The notes under the pieces are model-generated. The model ran no database searches. It was not told where the DNA came from and saw only the letters and a list, made by a program, of their open reading frames with translations. 64,000 nt of DNA from Synechocystis sp. PCC 6714 (GTDB taxonomy: Bacteria > Cyanobacteriota > Cyanobacteriia > Cyanobacteriales > Microcystaceae), in NCBI RefSeq assembly GCF_000478825.2, contig NZ_CP007542.1, positions 2,480,001 to 2,544,000 on the forward strand, read 5' to 3'. Both the position numbers and the translations under genes were made by a program. Positions 27,213 through 36,640 of this stretch are shown here, one piece after another; the stretch's first letter is position 1; each line of letters starts with the position of its first letter.

Positions 27213-28544
27213 CTAAAAAACCCTAGCCTCCTCGGCGGTCATACCGTACAGGTCATAATCGTCGGTGGCAGTGACTACGACCGGGACGATTTCATTCAAA
27301 TTGGCATTGCCCTTGACGTAAACCAATCCGTCCACCTCTGGAGCAAAGCGGGTGGCCCGGCCGATGAATTCCCCAGTGCTGGGATTTTCCTGTTCAATCA
27401 GTACGTCTAGGGTCTGCCCTAAACAGGCGGCATTTTTCTGGGCTGAAATGGGTTGCTGTAGGGCCATCAACCGATCCCGGCGATCGCCCATTACCTCTTC
27501 CGGCACGGGGTTAGCCAGATCAAAGGCGGCGGTACCCTCCTCTGGAGAAAAGGTGAATACCCCCACATGGTCAAACCGATGGCGCTGGACAAAGCCCAGC
27601 AAATGCTCAAAATTTTCCTCCGTTTCCCCAGGAAAGCCCACAATAAAAGTAGTACGCAAGACGGCATCGGGGAGGGCTGCTTTTAACCTTTCGATGATGT
27701 TGTCGTTAACCTGACCCTGCCAGGGACGATTCATGGCCCTGAGAATATCAGGATGGGAATGTTGCAGGGGTAAATCCAAATAGGGGAGGACGTTGGGCGT
27801 AGTGGCGATCGCCTCAATGACTTTGGGGGTCAACCCAGTGGGGTAGGCGTAGTGAATACGAATCCAGGGAATATCAACTTTGCCTAAGGCTCGGAGCAAC
27901 TCCGCTAACCTCGGCTCCCCATACAAATCCAACCCATAATTGGTAGTGATTTGGGAGATGAGAATCAATTCCTTTACCCCTTGGCTGGCCAGTTGTTCGG
28001 CCTCAGCCACAATGGACTCAATGGGGCGAGACCGCTGTTTGCCCCGCAGTTGGGGAATAATGCAAAAAGCACAGCGGTAATCACATCCCTCCGCCACCCG
28101 TAGATAGGCGATCGCCTCATTGGTGGTGCGATAGCGGGGTAAATTTTCGTCAGCAATAAAGCTGGGATTGGGGGAAATGGCTTTAACTCGCTGCCCCTGT
28201 TCCGTGCGTCGGATAATATCAACAATATTTTGGTAATCTCCGGTGCCCACCACGGCCACCGCTTCGGGAATCTCCTCTAAAAGTTGCTCCTGGAAATGCT
28301 GGGCCAGACAACCGGAAATAACGATTTTCTTTTTTGCTTCCGCTAGTTCTACTAACGTTCTGACTGATTCCTGGCGAGCATCTTGAATAAAACTACAGGT
28401 ATTGACGATGACGTAATCTGCTAATTCTTCGTTGGCATCGACTTGGTAACCCGCTTCCACTAGCAGCCCTAGCATGTGTTCAGAATCAATGCGGTTTTTT
28501 TCGCAACCCAAATGGTTGATGGCGATCGTTGGCGTTTGGCCCAT
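27213..28544 (-). CDS. rimO: ribosomal protein S12 methylthiotransferase
   Basis: A radical-SAM enzyme that methylthiolates an Asp of S12. The 443 residues show the N-terminal methylthiotransferase domain ([17 protein letters not shown]), the radical-SAM cluster CDYRCAFC, and a C-terminal TRAM-type domain. Length and the GCEKN motif favour RimO over MiaB. It heads the rimO-crhR pair. ATG start at 28544. Confidence 0.92.
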   Translation of the reverse strand: MGQTPTIAINHLGCEKNRIDSEHMLGLLVEAGYQVDANEELADYVIVNTCSFIQDARQESVRTLVELAEAKKKIVISGCLAQHFQEQLLEEIPEAVAVVGTGDYQNIVDIIRRTEQGQRVKAISPNPSFIADENLPRYRTTNEAIAYLRVAEGCDYRCAFCIIPQLRGKQRSRPIESIVAEAEQLASQGVKELILISQITTNYGLDLYGEPRLAELLRALGKVDIPWIRIHYAYPTGLTPKVIEAIATTPNVLPYLDLPLQHSHPDILRAMNRPWQGQVNDNIIERLKAALPDAVLRTTFIVGFPGETEENFEHLLGFVQRHRFDHVGVFTFSPEEGTAAFDLANPVPEEVMGDRRDRLMALQQPISAQKNAACLGQTLDVLIEQENPSTGEFIGRATRFAPEVDGLVYVKGNANLNEIVPVVVTATDDYDLYGMTAEEARVF

Positions 28545-28904
28545 AAATTATTTACTGGATATTGACTGAGTTTAAGTCCAAGGAATGTAGGGTAGGGACT
28601 AAACCAAGCAATGATCAGCAAATTCTGTAGACACAGCCTGCGGATGGGGAACGGTGGTCAGACCCTTTTTTGTTTGTAAAGACATTGTAACAGACTTAGA
28701 CCAGAAAGCCCGTTGGCAGTTGGTGTAATGTTATACATTTCCTGACATTAATCCCAGTATTCTCCTGTTTGAGGTTTAAACTCTCAGCGGAAAAAGTCAC
28801 CTTAATCAACCAAAAGATAGAAATATGACTAAAAATCACCCCATTAGCACCACTTAGCAGATGGAGGAAATTTTGAGCAAAAAAGCTTAGACAACAATTT
28901 TTTT
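28545..28904. other. 360-nt spacer upstream of rimO
   Basis: No gene is supported. On the minus strand TACAAT (28684-28689) is a possible -10 for rimO, without a clear -35. The only small frame with an ATG on the plus strand (about 28824) is ten codons long and has no ribosome-binding site. Confidence 0.35.
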
Positions 28905-29660
28905 CTAGCCGAAACGGTAACCAAAACCCCGCACTGTGACCAAATATTCCGGTTGGCTAGGATCCTTTTCCAGCTTTTCCCGTAGCCAGCGGATATGTAC
29001 ATCCACTGTTTTACTGTCCCCCATGAAATCAATGCCCCAAATATGTTCAATTAACTGTTCCCTAGACCAGACTCGACGGGGATAGCTCATGAATAATTCC
29101 AACAGACGGAATTCTTTGGGGGCTAAATTAACCTCTTCCCCCCGCATTAACACCCGACATTCCTGGGGGTAGAGCACCAAATCCCGAAATTTGCGAAAAG
29201 GAGCAGTGCTATTACCGGCAAGGCCCTGGCGACGGATCATAGCCCGACAGCGGGCCACTAACTCTTTCATACTAAAGGGCTTGGTGATGTAATCATCAGC
29301 TCCCACTTCCAAACCGGTCACTTTGTCCATTTCTCCCCCCTTTGCACTGACGATTAAAATCGGCGTGTTGTCACCACCAAAGCGCAAACTGCGGCAAACA
29401 TCTAAACCATTTACCTGGGGAAGCATCACATCTAAAACAATGAGGTCAACGGACGCTTGTCCTGTATCTTCGCTAAATTCCTGTAATAGGGCTAGGGCAT
29501 CCCGGCCATCGGCTACGGAATGAACTTCATAGCCTTCCTCTTGTAGGGACAACACGATGGTTTCACGGATGGAAACCTCATCTTCAACAACCAAAATACG
29601 ATGGCTGGGGGGAATTTCCTGGTATTCAAGACAATGGGGCAGTACTTCTAGCGTTGCCAT
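28905..29660 (-). CDS. sphR: phosphate-starvation response regulator (OmpR/PhoB type)
   Basis: 251 residues: a receiver domain (VVEDEVSIRETI, phosphoacceptor Asp in LIVLDVMLP, Lys in YITKPF) and a winged-helix domain (VNLAPKEFRLLELFMSYPRRVWSREQLIEHIWG, SKTVDVHIRWLREKLE, TVRGFGYRFG). The extended N terminus and overall sequence match SphR of Synechocystis, which activates the Pho regulon with SphS. sphS is in this window at 36641. OmpR-family regulators are hard to tell apart, so the name is slightly less certain than the family. Confidence 0.85.
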   Translation of the reverse strand: MATLEVLPHCLEYQEIPPSHRILVVEDEVSIRETIVLSLQEEGYEVHSVADGRDALALLQEFSEDTGQASVDLIVLDVMLPQVNGLDVCRSLRFGGDNTPILIVSAKGGEMDKVTGLEVGADDYITKPFSMKELVARCRAMIRRQGLAGNSTAPFRKFRDLVLYPQECRVLMRGEEVNLAPKEFRLLELFMSYPRRVWSREQLIEHIWGIDFMGDSKTVDVHIRWLREKLEKDPSQPEYLVTVRGFGYRFG

Positions 29661-29809
29661 TGGGAAACCTTATGGATGGTAGCTAACCAACATATAACAT
29701 ACGGCATTGATGTTAGCAGTAAACTTTTTGGCAAAATAATGACACTAGAGCCGGGAAAACTTTCCCTATTCCCGAGATTACCTTTGTCTTTTTTTCACGG
29801 AAATTGTCC

Positions 29810-31054
29810 TCAAAACAAGGGTTTGATGATTTTGATCAGAGTTTGGGCGGTCTGTTGATACTCTTCCTGGTCAAACATTCGGCCGGCTTGGGCATTGAGC
29901 TTCATTTCCACTTCGTTGGGTCGCCTACGACTGAGGATGAGTTGCTCCACCAGATCATCAAGGGCATAGCTACGAACCAGTCCCCAGTCCGGGCTATGCT
30001 CGTCCCAACTTTGGAAAAGCACTGAAAAGAGCAAGATTTTAGCTCGTAGAGGATTTGTGTACTGCATTATCTCGGAGCGAATATCGAAGAGATTATATTC
30101 CTTCGTATCGGTTTGGGATTGGATAGAAGTCCCGGGGGGGGTGGGCACCACTGCACCCAATACAGTGACAAGGGGATCGGTTTGGCGATGCCGGGGAGGG
30201 GGCGCTGGAATTGGCAGGGCATTGAAATCAATGATGGATGTTTGCTGGGAAAACGCCCCTGGGTGCTGGGGCGAAACCATCAAATTTGTTTGGGGTCCAT
30301 CGGGCAGGGATGATGCAGAGGGGGAATCCAGTTCGTGGGGCCCACTACCACCATATAGGGATTGCATTTGTTCCAGAATTAGTTTGGCGATCGCCAGATA
30401 AAAGGTTGCCTTGTTGATATTGTTGACAATTTGGTTGAAGCCCTCCTGTAACTGCCCTGGGCTGGGATAACGTTGCCGTAGTTCCAGCAATAAACTAGCC
30501 AAACCTACCTGTTCGATTGCCTGGAGATTATTCTCCCAATAACCCCGGGCCACTGCGAAAATTAACTTTTGAATGCGGGCCTGTTCTCGATGCTGGATGA
30601 GAATGTGTGCTATCTGGCCAGCTAGATATTGGGGGTCTGCCACAACATTTGGCTGTGCCAAGGGCTCAGGCGGGGAGGGCATGGCCAACTCACCTTCTCC
30701 CACGGCGATCGCCCCTTCATGGGTCACAACTCCTTTGGGAACAGAAGTTTCTGCATAGGCAGTGTAAATAGGCCCCAATTGGTCCAAAATAGTCTTGGCT
30801 ACCGCTGCATAAACCTTGGGACGGTTGAGGGTTTTGACCAGTTTGTAAAGAGAAAAAGTAAATTGTTCAATGGTAGGCTTCTGGACCACCAACTCCAACA
30901 GCAAAGTATCCAGGCTATTGCTATCGAGTACGTTAGGATCATTTTCCCAGTACTTTTTCGACAAGCAAAATAGTAGTTTTTTAATTCTTTGCCCCTCATC
31001 CTGTTCTTCAAGATAGTGGGCCACATCAACTAGAGCACCAGGGGGGATAGACAT
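29810..31054 (-). CDS. three-repeat helical protein of unknown function
   Basis: 414 residues from ATG 31054. I see three related helical units at about residues 10-97, 143-232 and 318-414, each with the pattern R-I-x-K-L-L-F ... Y/S-W-E ... L-L-x-E-L ... P-x-x-x-x ... Y-x-x-x-A-K-x-I-L-x-x-L-x-x-L/I-Y/F. They are joined by proline-rich linkers (PIPAPPPRHRQTDP). No signal peptide or membrane span. No family recognised. Upstream of sphR by 149 nt on the same strand, so possibly co-transcribed. Confidence 0.65.
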   Translation of the reverse strand: MSIPPGALVDVAHYLEEQDEGQRIKKLLFCLSKKYWENDPNVLDSNSLDTLLLELVVQKPTIEQFTFSLYKLVKTLNRPKVYAAVAKTILDQLGPIYTAYAETSVPKGVVTHEGAIAVGEGELAMPSPPEPLAQPNVVADPQYLAGQIAHILIQHREQARIQKLIFAVARGYWENNLQAIEQVGLASLLLELRQRYPSPGQLQEGFNQIVNNINKATFYLAIAKLILEQMQSLYGGSGPHELDSPSASSLPDGPQTNLMVSPQHPGAFSQQTSIIDFNALPIPAPPPRHRQTDPLVTVLGAVVPTPPGTSIQSQTDTKEYNLFDIRSEIMQYTNPLRAKILLFSVLFQSWDEHSPDWGLVRSYALDDLVEQLILSRRRPNEVEMKLNAQAGRMFDQEEYQQTAQTLIKIIKPLF

Positions 31055-31138
31055 GGGAGCCAAAAAAATGACCAAAAAACAAACTTAGCTAATTGTGACA
31101 ATAACGTACACCTATTCCAGCTTAACGGAATATGGCCA

Positions 31139-31174
31139 GAAAAAAAGTAGCCGTCCTACAACGAAGACAGCTAC
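31139..31174 (-). terminator. strong rho-independent terminator of the ycf46/ycf35 operon
   Basis: On the minus strand a 9-bp stem GTAGCTGTC/GACGGCTAC (one G-T pair) with a 10-nt loop is followed immediately by TTTTTTT. It lies about 60 nt after the ycf35 stop. Confidence 0.8.
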
Positions 31175-31236
31175 GAAAAGAGGCTTGGGAACGCACCGAA
31201 AATCCTAATCGTTTTGCAGAAAAAGAGGGAAACAGT

Positions 31237-31587
31237 TTAGTGTACGACTAACTTAACATTGGCGTTTTGTAAGCCCCGTTGTTTCACCTCGGCCAAGGTT
31301 TGATTAACGGCGTATTTTTGGTTAATGGAGTTGATCAACTCGGTTTGATTGTGTTTCTTGGCCACACCCCAAAGATCGGCGATCAAGTCGAAGGAACCAT
31401 CACCGTTGCGGGACCAGCCTAAATCGTAATCGCCATCCAACACAGCCACAATGTCGGCCCGGATGCGTTGGCCATTGTAGCCCCGCACATCAGCTTCGGT
31501 CTTGGTGGTAATGCCGAGGTCATTGAGGGAAGAGGTTAAAACTTCAGCGTTCGTGATCTTAGTACGGAGAGTGCTGAAATGAGACAT
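31237..31587 (-). CDS. ycf35: Ycf35-like protein (DUF1257)
   Basis: 116 residues: MSHFSTLRTKITNAEVLTSSLNDLG, GYNGQRIRADIVAV, YDLGWSRNGDGSFDLIADLWG and a C-terminal helix region, the DUF1257 pattern of plastids and cyanobacteria. Start at ATG 31587 with GGAGG about 9 nt upstream. Third gene of an operon with the RHH protein and Ycf46. From memory this gene set corresponds to a stress-responsive operon in PCC 6803 (slr0373, slr0374, slr0376). Biochemical role unknown. Confidence 0.8.
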   Translation of the reverse strand: MSHFSTLRTKITNAEVLTSSLNDLGITTKTEADVRGYNGQRIRADIVAVLDGDYDLGWSRNGDGSFDLIADLWGVAKKHNQTELINSINQKYAVNQTLAEVKQRGLQNANVKLVVH

Positions 31588-31670
31588 GGTGGATTTCCTC
31601 CAGAGAAAAAAGTCAACAACAACAATTGAGAAGTGGGAAATGCCGCCATTAAAACGGCTTATCTTAAATT

Positions 31671-31711
31671 ACTAACCCAACGGTTAGTCTTTGCTCCTGC
31701 GGGAACAGGAG
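31671..31711 (-). promoter_or_regulatory. paired hairpins between ycf46 and ycf35
   Basis: In the 132-nt gap, minus strand, CTCCTG/CAGGAG (31694-31711) and ACTAACC/GGTTAGT (31671-31688) form perfect stems of 6 and 7 bp with short loops. A third GC-rich stem (GCCG/CGGC) follows. They may block RNA decay or attenuate expression; this is inferred. Confidence 0.4.
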
Positions 31712-31719
31712 AAAGCTTG

Positions 31720-33225
31720 TTAGAACTCCAGTCGCTGATATTCAGCCACGGAAGCGGAGGCAGGCCGAGCCCTTTGTCGGGCCCAGTCTCGAAGCGCGGT
31801 GACCTGCTCTACCATAGTGCGCGACAGGGGCAACGTCGATTTGATCGCTGCGATGATGTCGAGCTGGTTAAATTCTCTTTCTTGGGCAAAGGCCTCGTAC
31901 ATGGCTGCTACGATCGCCTGCTCAATTTCGGCTCCGGAAAAACCGTCGGAGGTACCGGCCAATTCCCCCAGATCAAAACGGGAGGTGTCTTTGCGCCGTT
32001 TATGGAGGTGGATACGGAAAATGGCTTCCCGCTCTTCGGAAGAAGGCAGGTCAACGAAAAAGATTTCGTCAAACCGTCCCTTGCGGAGAAATTCCCCCGG
32101 TAGGCGATCGACCCGGTTGGCCGTAGCCATGACGAATACAGGGGAAGTTTTTTCCTGCATCCAAGTGAGGAAACTGCCAAAGATGCGGCTGGAAGTGCCC
32201 CCGTCGGAGTCTCCGGAACCGGCTCCCCCAGCAAAGGCTTTGTCCAATTCATCAATGAACAAAATGGCCGGGGAAATGGACTCAGCGGTTTTCAAGGCGT
32301 TGCGGAGATTCGCCTCCGATCGCCCCACCATGGAACCGTCATAGACTCGCCCCATATCCAGACGCAATAGGGGCAAACCCCAGAGCCGGGAAGTGGTTTT
32401 GGCAATCAAAGACTTACCACAACCGGGCACCCCTAGGATCAACATGCCTTTGGGTTGGGGCAGACCGTACTCCCGGGCCCGTTCCGTAAAAGCGTCAGAA
32501 CGTTGGGTCAACCATTTCTTCAGTTCTTCCAATCCCCCCACGGCCCGGATAGTTTCATCCTCCTCGATGTAGTCAAGGATACCGTTGCGGCGGATCAACT
32601 GCTTTTTCTCGGAGAGTACAATTTCCACCTCCTCTTCCGTTAACTGTCCAGCTTTGACGTAGGCTTTGCGGTAAACCTTTTCCGCTTCGTCCTTAGTCAA
32701 GCCCAGGGCTGCCTTAAGCAGTTTTTCCCGGGAATCCTGGCCCAAGGTAGGGCGGGCTTTACCCAATTGCTGGCTGAGCACCCCATCCAGGGTGGCCAAA
32801 TCCGGCAAGGCAAAATCTAAGACCACCACATCCTTTTCCAGTTCAATGGGGGTTTCCTGGTAGGGGGACATAAGCACGATCGCCTTTTCTGTGCCCTTAA
32901 AGCTGGCGATCGCCTCCCGTAACCACCGGGTCACCGCCGGGGAAGCAATGAAAGGATGGAGGTCTTTGAAAATGAAAATGCCCGGTTCCTGGCGCACCAC
33001 CCATTCAATGGCCGCCTCGGGGGAGATGGTATTGTGATGGGTTTTCTGTTGGGTGACGCCGTATTCCCGAAAGCCATGGGTAACGGTCCAAACAAACAGA
33101 CGTTGGTGCTGGGTAACCTCCTGAACGATGCGATACACCGCTTGCTCGGCCCGTTCCTCCTCGGAAGTAACGAGATAAATCAGGGGATATTGAGCTTTCA
33201 GGAGTACACTCAGCTCTTCTTGCAT
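31720..33225 (-). CDS. ycf46: Ycf46 AAA+ ATPase
   Basis: 501 residues. The N-terminal half (about 1-250) lacks a Walker motif and is specific to Ycf46. The AAA+ domain follows: Walker A GVPGCGKSLIAKTTSRLWG, Walker B ILFIDELDKAF, sensor 1 ATANRVDRLPGEFLRKGRFDEIF with the arginine fingers, and GFSGAEIEQAIVAAMYEAF. ATG start. In cyanobacteria it is linked to photosynthesis and inorganic-carbon or stress responses. Middle gene of a three-gene operon with 84 nt to the upstream gene. Confidence 0.9.
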   Translation of the reverse strand: MQEELSVLLKAQYPLIYLVTSEEERAEQAVYRIVQEVTQHQRLFVWTVTHGFREYGVTQQKTHHNTISPEAAIEWVVRQEPGIFIFKDLHPFIASPAVTRWLREAIASFKGTEKAIVLMSPYQETPIELEKDVVVLDFALPDLATLDGVLSQQLGKARPTLGQDSREKLLKAALGLTKDEAEKVYRKAYVKAGQLTEEEVEIVLSEKKQLIRRNGILDYIEEDETIRAVGGLEELKKWLTQRSDAFTERAREYGLPQPKGMLILGVPGCGKSLIAKTTSRLWGLPLLRLDMGRVYDGSMVGRSEANLRNALKTAESISPAILFIDELDKAFAGGAGSGDSDGGTSSRIFGSFLTWMQEKTSPVFVMATANRVDRLPGEFLRKGRFDEIFFVDLPSSEEREAIFRIHLHKRRKDTSRFDLGELAGTSDGFSGAEIEQAIVAAMYEAFAQEREFNQLDIIAAIKSTLPLSRTMVEQVTALRDWARQRARPASASVAEYQRLEF

Positions 33226-33309
33226 GGGTTCGACCAGAAATTGAGGAAAAGAAGTGACAGAAAGGTTGTGCCGTTGTTTCTGTTTTGGACTGTCTGAAAA
33301 ACAGAGAGC

Positions 33310-33690
33310 CTAGCAGGGAATCAACATCTTTTCTGCATCGACATCGGCGGTTACCGGAGCATCATCCACTAGGGGTAGGGAAGACTCGTCGTTATCGTTC
33401 AGGACACTGGGCTGATCCTTCAGGGACATCATCTGGCCGTCTCGCATCACCATGGCGGCGTCGCATTCCGGACAGATGTGCACTTGATGGGTTTTGCCAT
33501 AGGTTGACTTTTCTTCGGCTTCGACCTTGTCCGGGTGCTTGAGGTAAAAATCAATGGCCCGTTCCACGATCGCCGACATAGATTCAGCATCAATGGCTGA
33601 GCGAATTCGGAGTTGCCGATGGATGCCCGGCGGCATATAAAGTGTGACCTTTTGCTTGTCCTGCATATCACTAATGATTAGGTTACCCAT
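33310..33690 (-). CDS. ribbon-helix-helix protein with C-terminal zinc-ribbon-like segment
   Basis: 126 residues. The N-terminal part (KVTLYMPPGIHRQLRIRSAIDAESMSAIVERAIDFYLKHP) reads as a ribbon-helix-helix DNA-binding fold. A CPEC pair follows (HICPECDAAMVMRDGQ), then an acidic C terminus (NDNDESSLPLVDDAPVTADVDAE) ending in Cys. Start ATG 33690, or ATG 33666. It is the first gene of the ycf46/ycf35 operon, so it may be the operon's own regulator. Confidence 0.7.
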   Translation of the reverse strand: MGNLIISDMQDKQKVTLYMPPGIHRQLRIRSAIDAESMSAIVERAIDFYLKHPDKVEAEEKSTYGKTHQVHICPECDAAMVMRDGQMMSLKDQPSVLNDNDESSLPLVDDAPVTADVDAEKMLIPC

Positions 33691-33955
33691 CGGGTATAGT
33701 ACCCCAATTTAATCACCCACCACTATCCTGTCAAGCCACTAAGCCACTATGCCTGCATTTTTGTAATATTTCGTTACAAAACTATTTTTCTAGCCAAATT
33801 GTTGCCTCAATTACAGCCCCCAGTCCCGTTTCCTAGCACCTTAGGGCCAGGGGTTAGGGTAAAGAGACAGGCAAGGCAGCTACGGGCGCCTTTCCCAGTT
33901 GGCGACAACCTGCGCCACTATGGCCCAAGCCCACACCAACCATTGAGGGGGAACC

Positions 33956-35401
33956 ATGCAACTTCAAAGCTACGATCCAGGCAATTTCTACGACGAACTT
34001 TTTTCTGCCCCAGGGCAACCCCGACCCCAGGCGGCCCCCCTAATTGATTGGATGGGACAGTTATCCCCCGAAACCCTCAGGCAGCACCATGAAACGGCCC
34101 AAATTGCCCTTTTTAACCTAGGAGTAACTTTTCGGGTCTATAACGACGACCAGGGGGTAGAGCGCATTTTCCCCGTAGATATTATTCCCCGCATCATTGC
34201 CGAGGCCGAATGGCGATCGCTAGAGAAAGGATTAAAACAGCGCATCAAAGCCTTGAACTGCTTTTTAACCGACGTCTACGGCCCCCAGAAAATTATTAAA
34301 GACGGCATTATTCCCCTCGACATTGTCGAATCCGCCAGTGGATTCCTAAAACCCTGCATTGGCATTAAGCCCCCCGCTGGAGTCTGGTGTCACATCACCG
34401 GCACCGACTTGGTTAGGGACGGCCAAGGCAAATGGTTTGTGCTGGAAGATAATCTGCGGGTGCCCTCCGGCATCTCCTATGTACTGGAAAATCGGCGGGT
34501 GATGAAAAGTACTTTTCCCGATATGTTCCAAACTATCCCCATTCAACCAGTGGACAGTTACCCCAGCCAATTACTGGAAACTTTGCTTAACCTTGCCTCG
34601 CCCCATCTGGCCGCCCCAGTGGTGGTGGTTTTAACCCCAGGCATTAATAATTCTGCTTACTTTGAGCATTCTTTCCTGGCCCAACAAATGGGAGTAGAAC
34701 TGGTGGAAGGTCGGGATTTAGTGGTGGCTGATGGCTATCTACAAATGCGTACCACCAAGGGTTTGCAACGGGTGGATGTGGTGTACCGTCGCTTGGACGA
34801 TGATTTTATCGACCCAGAGGTATTCCGACCCGATTCTCTTTTAGGGGTAGCAGGGTTAATGGAAGTGTATCGCCAAGGTCGGGTTGCCCTAGCAAATGCC
34901 CCGGGGACAGGGGTGGCGGACGATAAAGTTATCTATGCCTATGTGCCGGAGATGATTGACTACTATCTCAAGGAAGAACCTCTCTTGGCCAATGTGCCCA
35001 CCTATCTCTGTTGGCGGGAAGAGGATAGAAACTATGTGCTGGATCACCTGGCGGAACTAGTCGTTAAATCCGCCAATGAAGCTGGGGGATACGGTATGTT
35101 GATGGGTCCCAGTGCCAGCCCCCAGGAAAGGTCCCAATTTGCCGAACGGATTCGCCACAATCCCCGCAACTACATTGCCCAGCCGGTGCTAAATCTTTCC
35201 CGGGTGCCCACTTTGATTGGTGATCAAGTGGAAGGTCGCCATGTGGATCTCCGTCCCTATATCCTCAACCGGGGTGATGAAATTTATGTTCATCCCGGTG
35301 GTTTAACCAGGGTAGCTTTGCGTAGGGGATCTTTAGTCGTTAATTCTTCCCAGGGGGGCGGCAGTAAGGATACCTGGGTGTTGCAGGGATCCGGAGAATA
35401 G
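33956..35401 (+). CDS. circularly permuted ATP-grasp type 2 protein (DUF404/DUF407)
   Basis: 481 residues with FYDELFSAPGQPRP at the N terminus, YGPQKIIKDGIIP, DLVRDGQGKWFVLEDNLRVPSGISYVLENR, ANAPGTGVADDKVIYAYVPEMIDYYL and KSANEAGGYGMLMGP, all typical of this family. Such proteins often sit with alpha-E and transglutaminase-like genes as putative peptide ligases, but here it stands alone in front of accD (125 nt), the same pairing I recall in PCC 6803. Substrate unknown. Confidence 0.8.
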   Translation: MQLQSYDPGNFYDELFSAPGQPRPQAAPLIDWMGQLSPETLRQHHETAQIALFNLGVTFRVYNDDQGVERIFPVDIIPRIIAEAEWRSLEKGLKQRIKALNCFLTDVYGPQKIIKDGIIPLDIVESASGFLKPCIGIKPPAGVWCHITGTDLVRDGQGKWFVLEDNLRVPSGISYVLENRRVMKSTFPDMFQTIPIQPVDSYPSQLLETLLNLASPHLAAPVVVVLTPGINNSAYFEHSFLAQQMGVELVEGRDLVVADGYLQMRTTKGLQRVDVVYRRLDDDFIDPEVFRPDSLLGVAGLMEVYRQGRVALANAPGTGVADDKVIYAYVPEMIDYYLKEEPLLANVPTYLCWREEDRNYVLDHLAELVVKSANEAGGYGMLMGPSASPQERSQFAERIRHNPRNYIAQPVLNLSRVPTLIGDQVEGRHVDLRPYILNRGDEIYVHPGGLTRVALRRGSLVVNSSQGGGSKDTWVLQGSGE

Positions 35402-35526
35402 TGGATTTTCTGGCCAAACAACTCTGGCTTTCAGCCCTGCCATGGCCAAAGCACGGTCAACGATCTTGGTAGAATGGCAAATGTGTCTTGGATTACCGTT
35501 GCGATCGCCACTGTCCCCGAACAAAT

Positions 35527-36507
35527 ATGTCTCTATTTGATTGGTTTGCCAACCGTGAAAAAGCTGAGCCCCCCATGCTCCAGCCCCAATCTCCCCAGGA
35601 AAGGGAAGTGGCAGATGGGCTATGGACTAAGTGCCCGGCCTGTGGCGTGCTGACCTACACCAAGGATCTGCAAAGTAATTGGTTAGTCTGTGCCGAGTGT
35701 GGACACCATCTAAGGGTGGACAGTGACGAACGGATTCGTCAACTAATTGACGCCAAGACCTGGCAACCTATCAACGAACATTTACAACCGACGGATCCCC
35801 TCAAATTCAAGGACCGCAAATCCTATAAGGATCGGATCCGGGACACCCAAAAAGCGACGGAGTTGACCGATGCGGTGCAGACGGGCCATGGCCGCCTAGA
35901 TGGTCTACCGATCGCCTTGGGGGTAATGGATTTCCGTTTTATGGGGGGCAGTATGGGGTCCGTGGTGGGGGAAAAACTCTGCCGCTTGATTGAGTATGCC
36001 ACTCTGGAAAGATTGCCCGTGGTTATTATTTGCGCTTCCGGTGGAGCCAGGATGCAGGAAGGGATGTTGAGCCTGATGCAAATGGCCAAAATTTCTGGGG
36101 CCTTGCAGAAACATCGGGAGCAAAAGCTATTGTATATTCCCGTTTTAACCCATCCCACCACCGGCGGTGTAACGGCTAGCTTTGCCATGTTGGGGGATCT
36201 AATTTTGGCCGAACCCAAAGCCACCATTGGTTTTGCCGGCCGGCGAGTGATTGAACAAACGTTACGGGAAAAGTTGCCCGAAGATTTTCAGACTTCTGAA
36301 TATTTACTGCACCACGGCTTTGTGGATGCCATTGTGCCCCGGCCCCAACTGAAAAGAACTTTGGCGCAACTGATTAGTCTGCACCAGCCCTTTTATCCGA
36401 TTTTGCCCCCCCTCAATGCCGATGCTAAGCAGGTCAACCCAGAGTTAGTGCTGAGCCACACCACTTTGGCAGTGGATAATCAGGTTTCCGTCAATCAAGA
36501 TAGTTAA
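35527..36507 (+). CDS. accD: acetyl-CoA carboxylase carboxyltransferase subunit beta
   Basis: 326 residues from ATG 35527 ([12 protein letters not shown]). The N-terminal four-Cys zinc ribbon is CPAC...CAEC; the crotonase-like core has [34 protein letters not shown] and [36 protein letters not shown]. Forms the carboxyltransferase with AccA and makes malonyl-CoA for fatty acids. Followed by sphS after 133 nt. Confidence 0.96.
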   Translation: MSLFDWFANREKAEPPMLQPQSPQEREVADGLWTKCPACGVLTYTKDLQSNWLVCAECGHHLRVDSDERIRQLIDAKTWQPINEHLQPTDPLKFKDRKSYKDRIRDTQKATELTDAVQTGHGRLDGLPIALGVMDFRFMGGSMGSVVGEKLCRLIEYATLERLPVVIICASGGARMQEGMLSLMQMAKISGALQKHREQKLLYIPVLTHPTTGGVTASFAMLGDLILAEPKATIGFAGRRVIEQTLREKLPEDFQTSEYLLHHGFVDAIVPRPQLKRTLAQLISLHQPFYPILPPLNADAKQVNPELVLSHTTLAVDNQVSVNQDS

Positions 36508-36640
36508 AAAATGCTTGCCGACGGTGATTCAGCTTAGCGAAAAGACTAGAATTCAATGGGTTTACTTAGTTACCCTTGATGGCAATTGCTATCAAAACTG
36601 CTGGAAAAAATACTGTTCCGCACTAGGCAACTGCTAGGAT

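Noticed and set aside
28824-28856. Ten-codon frame upstream of rimO
   Set aside because: Too short, no ribosome-binding site, and on the strand opposite rimO.
31237-33690. Possible toxin-antitoxin system, because of the RHH protein
   Set aside because: The downstream genes are Ycf46 and Ycf35, not toxins; RHH antitoxins normally overlap a small toxin gene.
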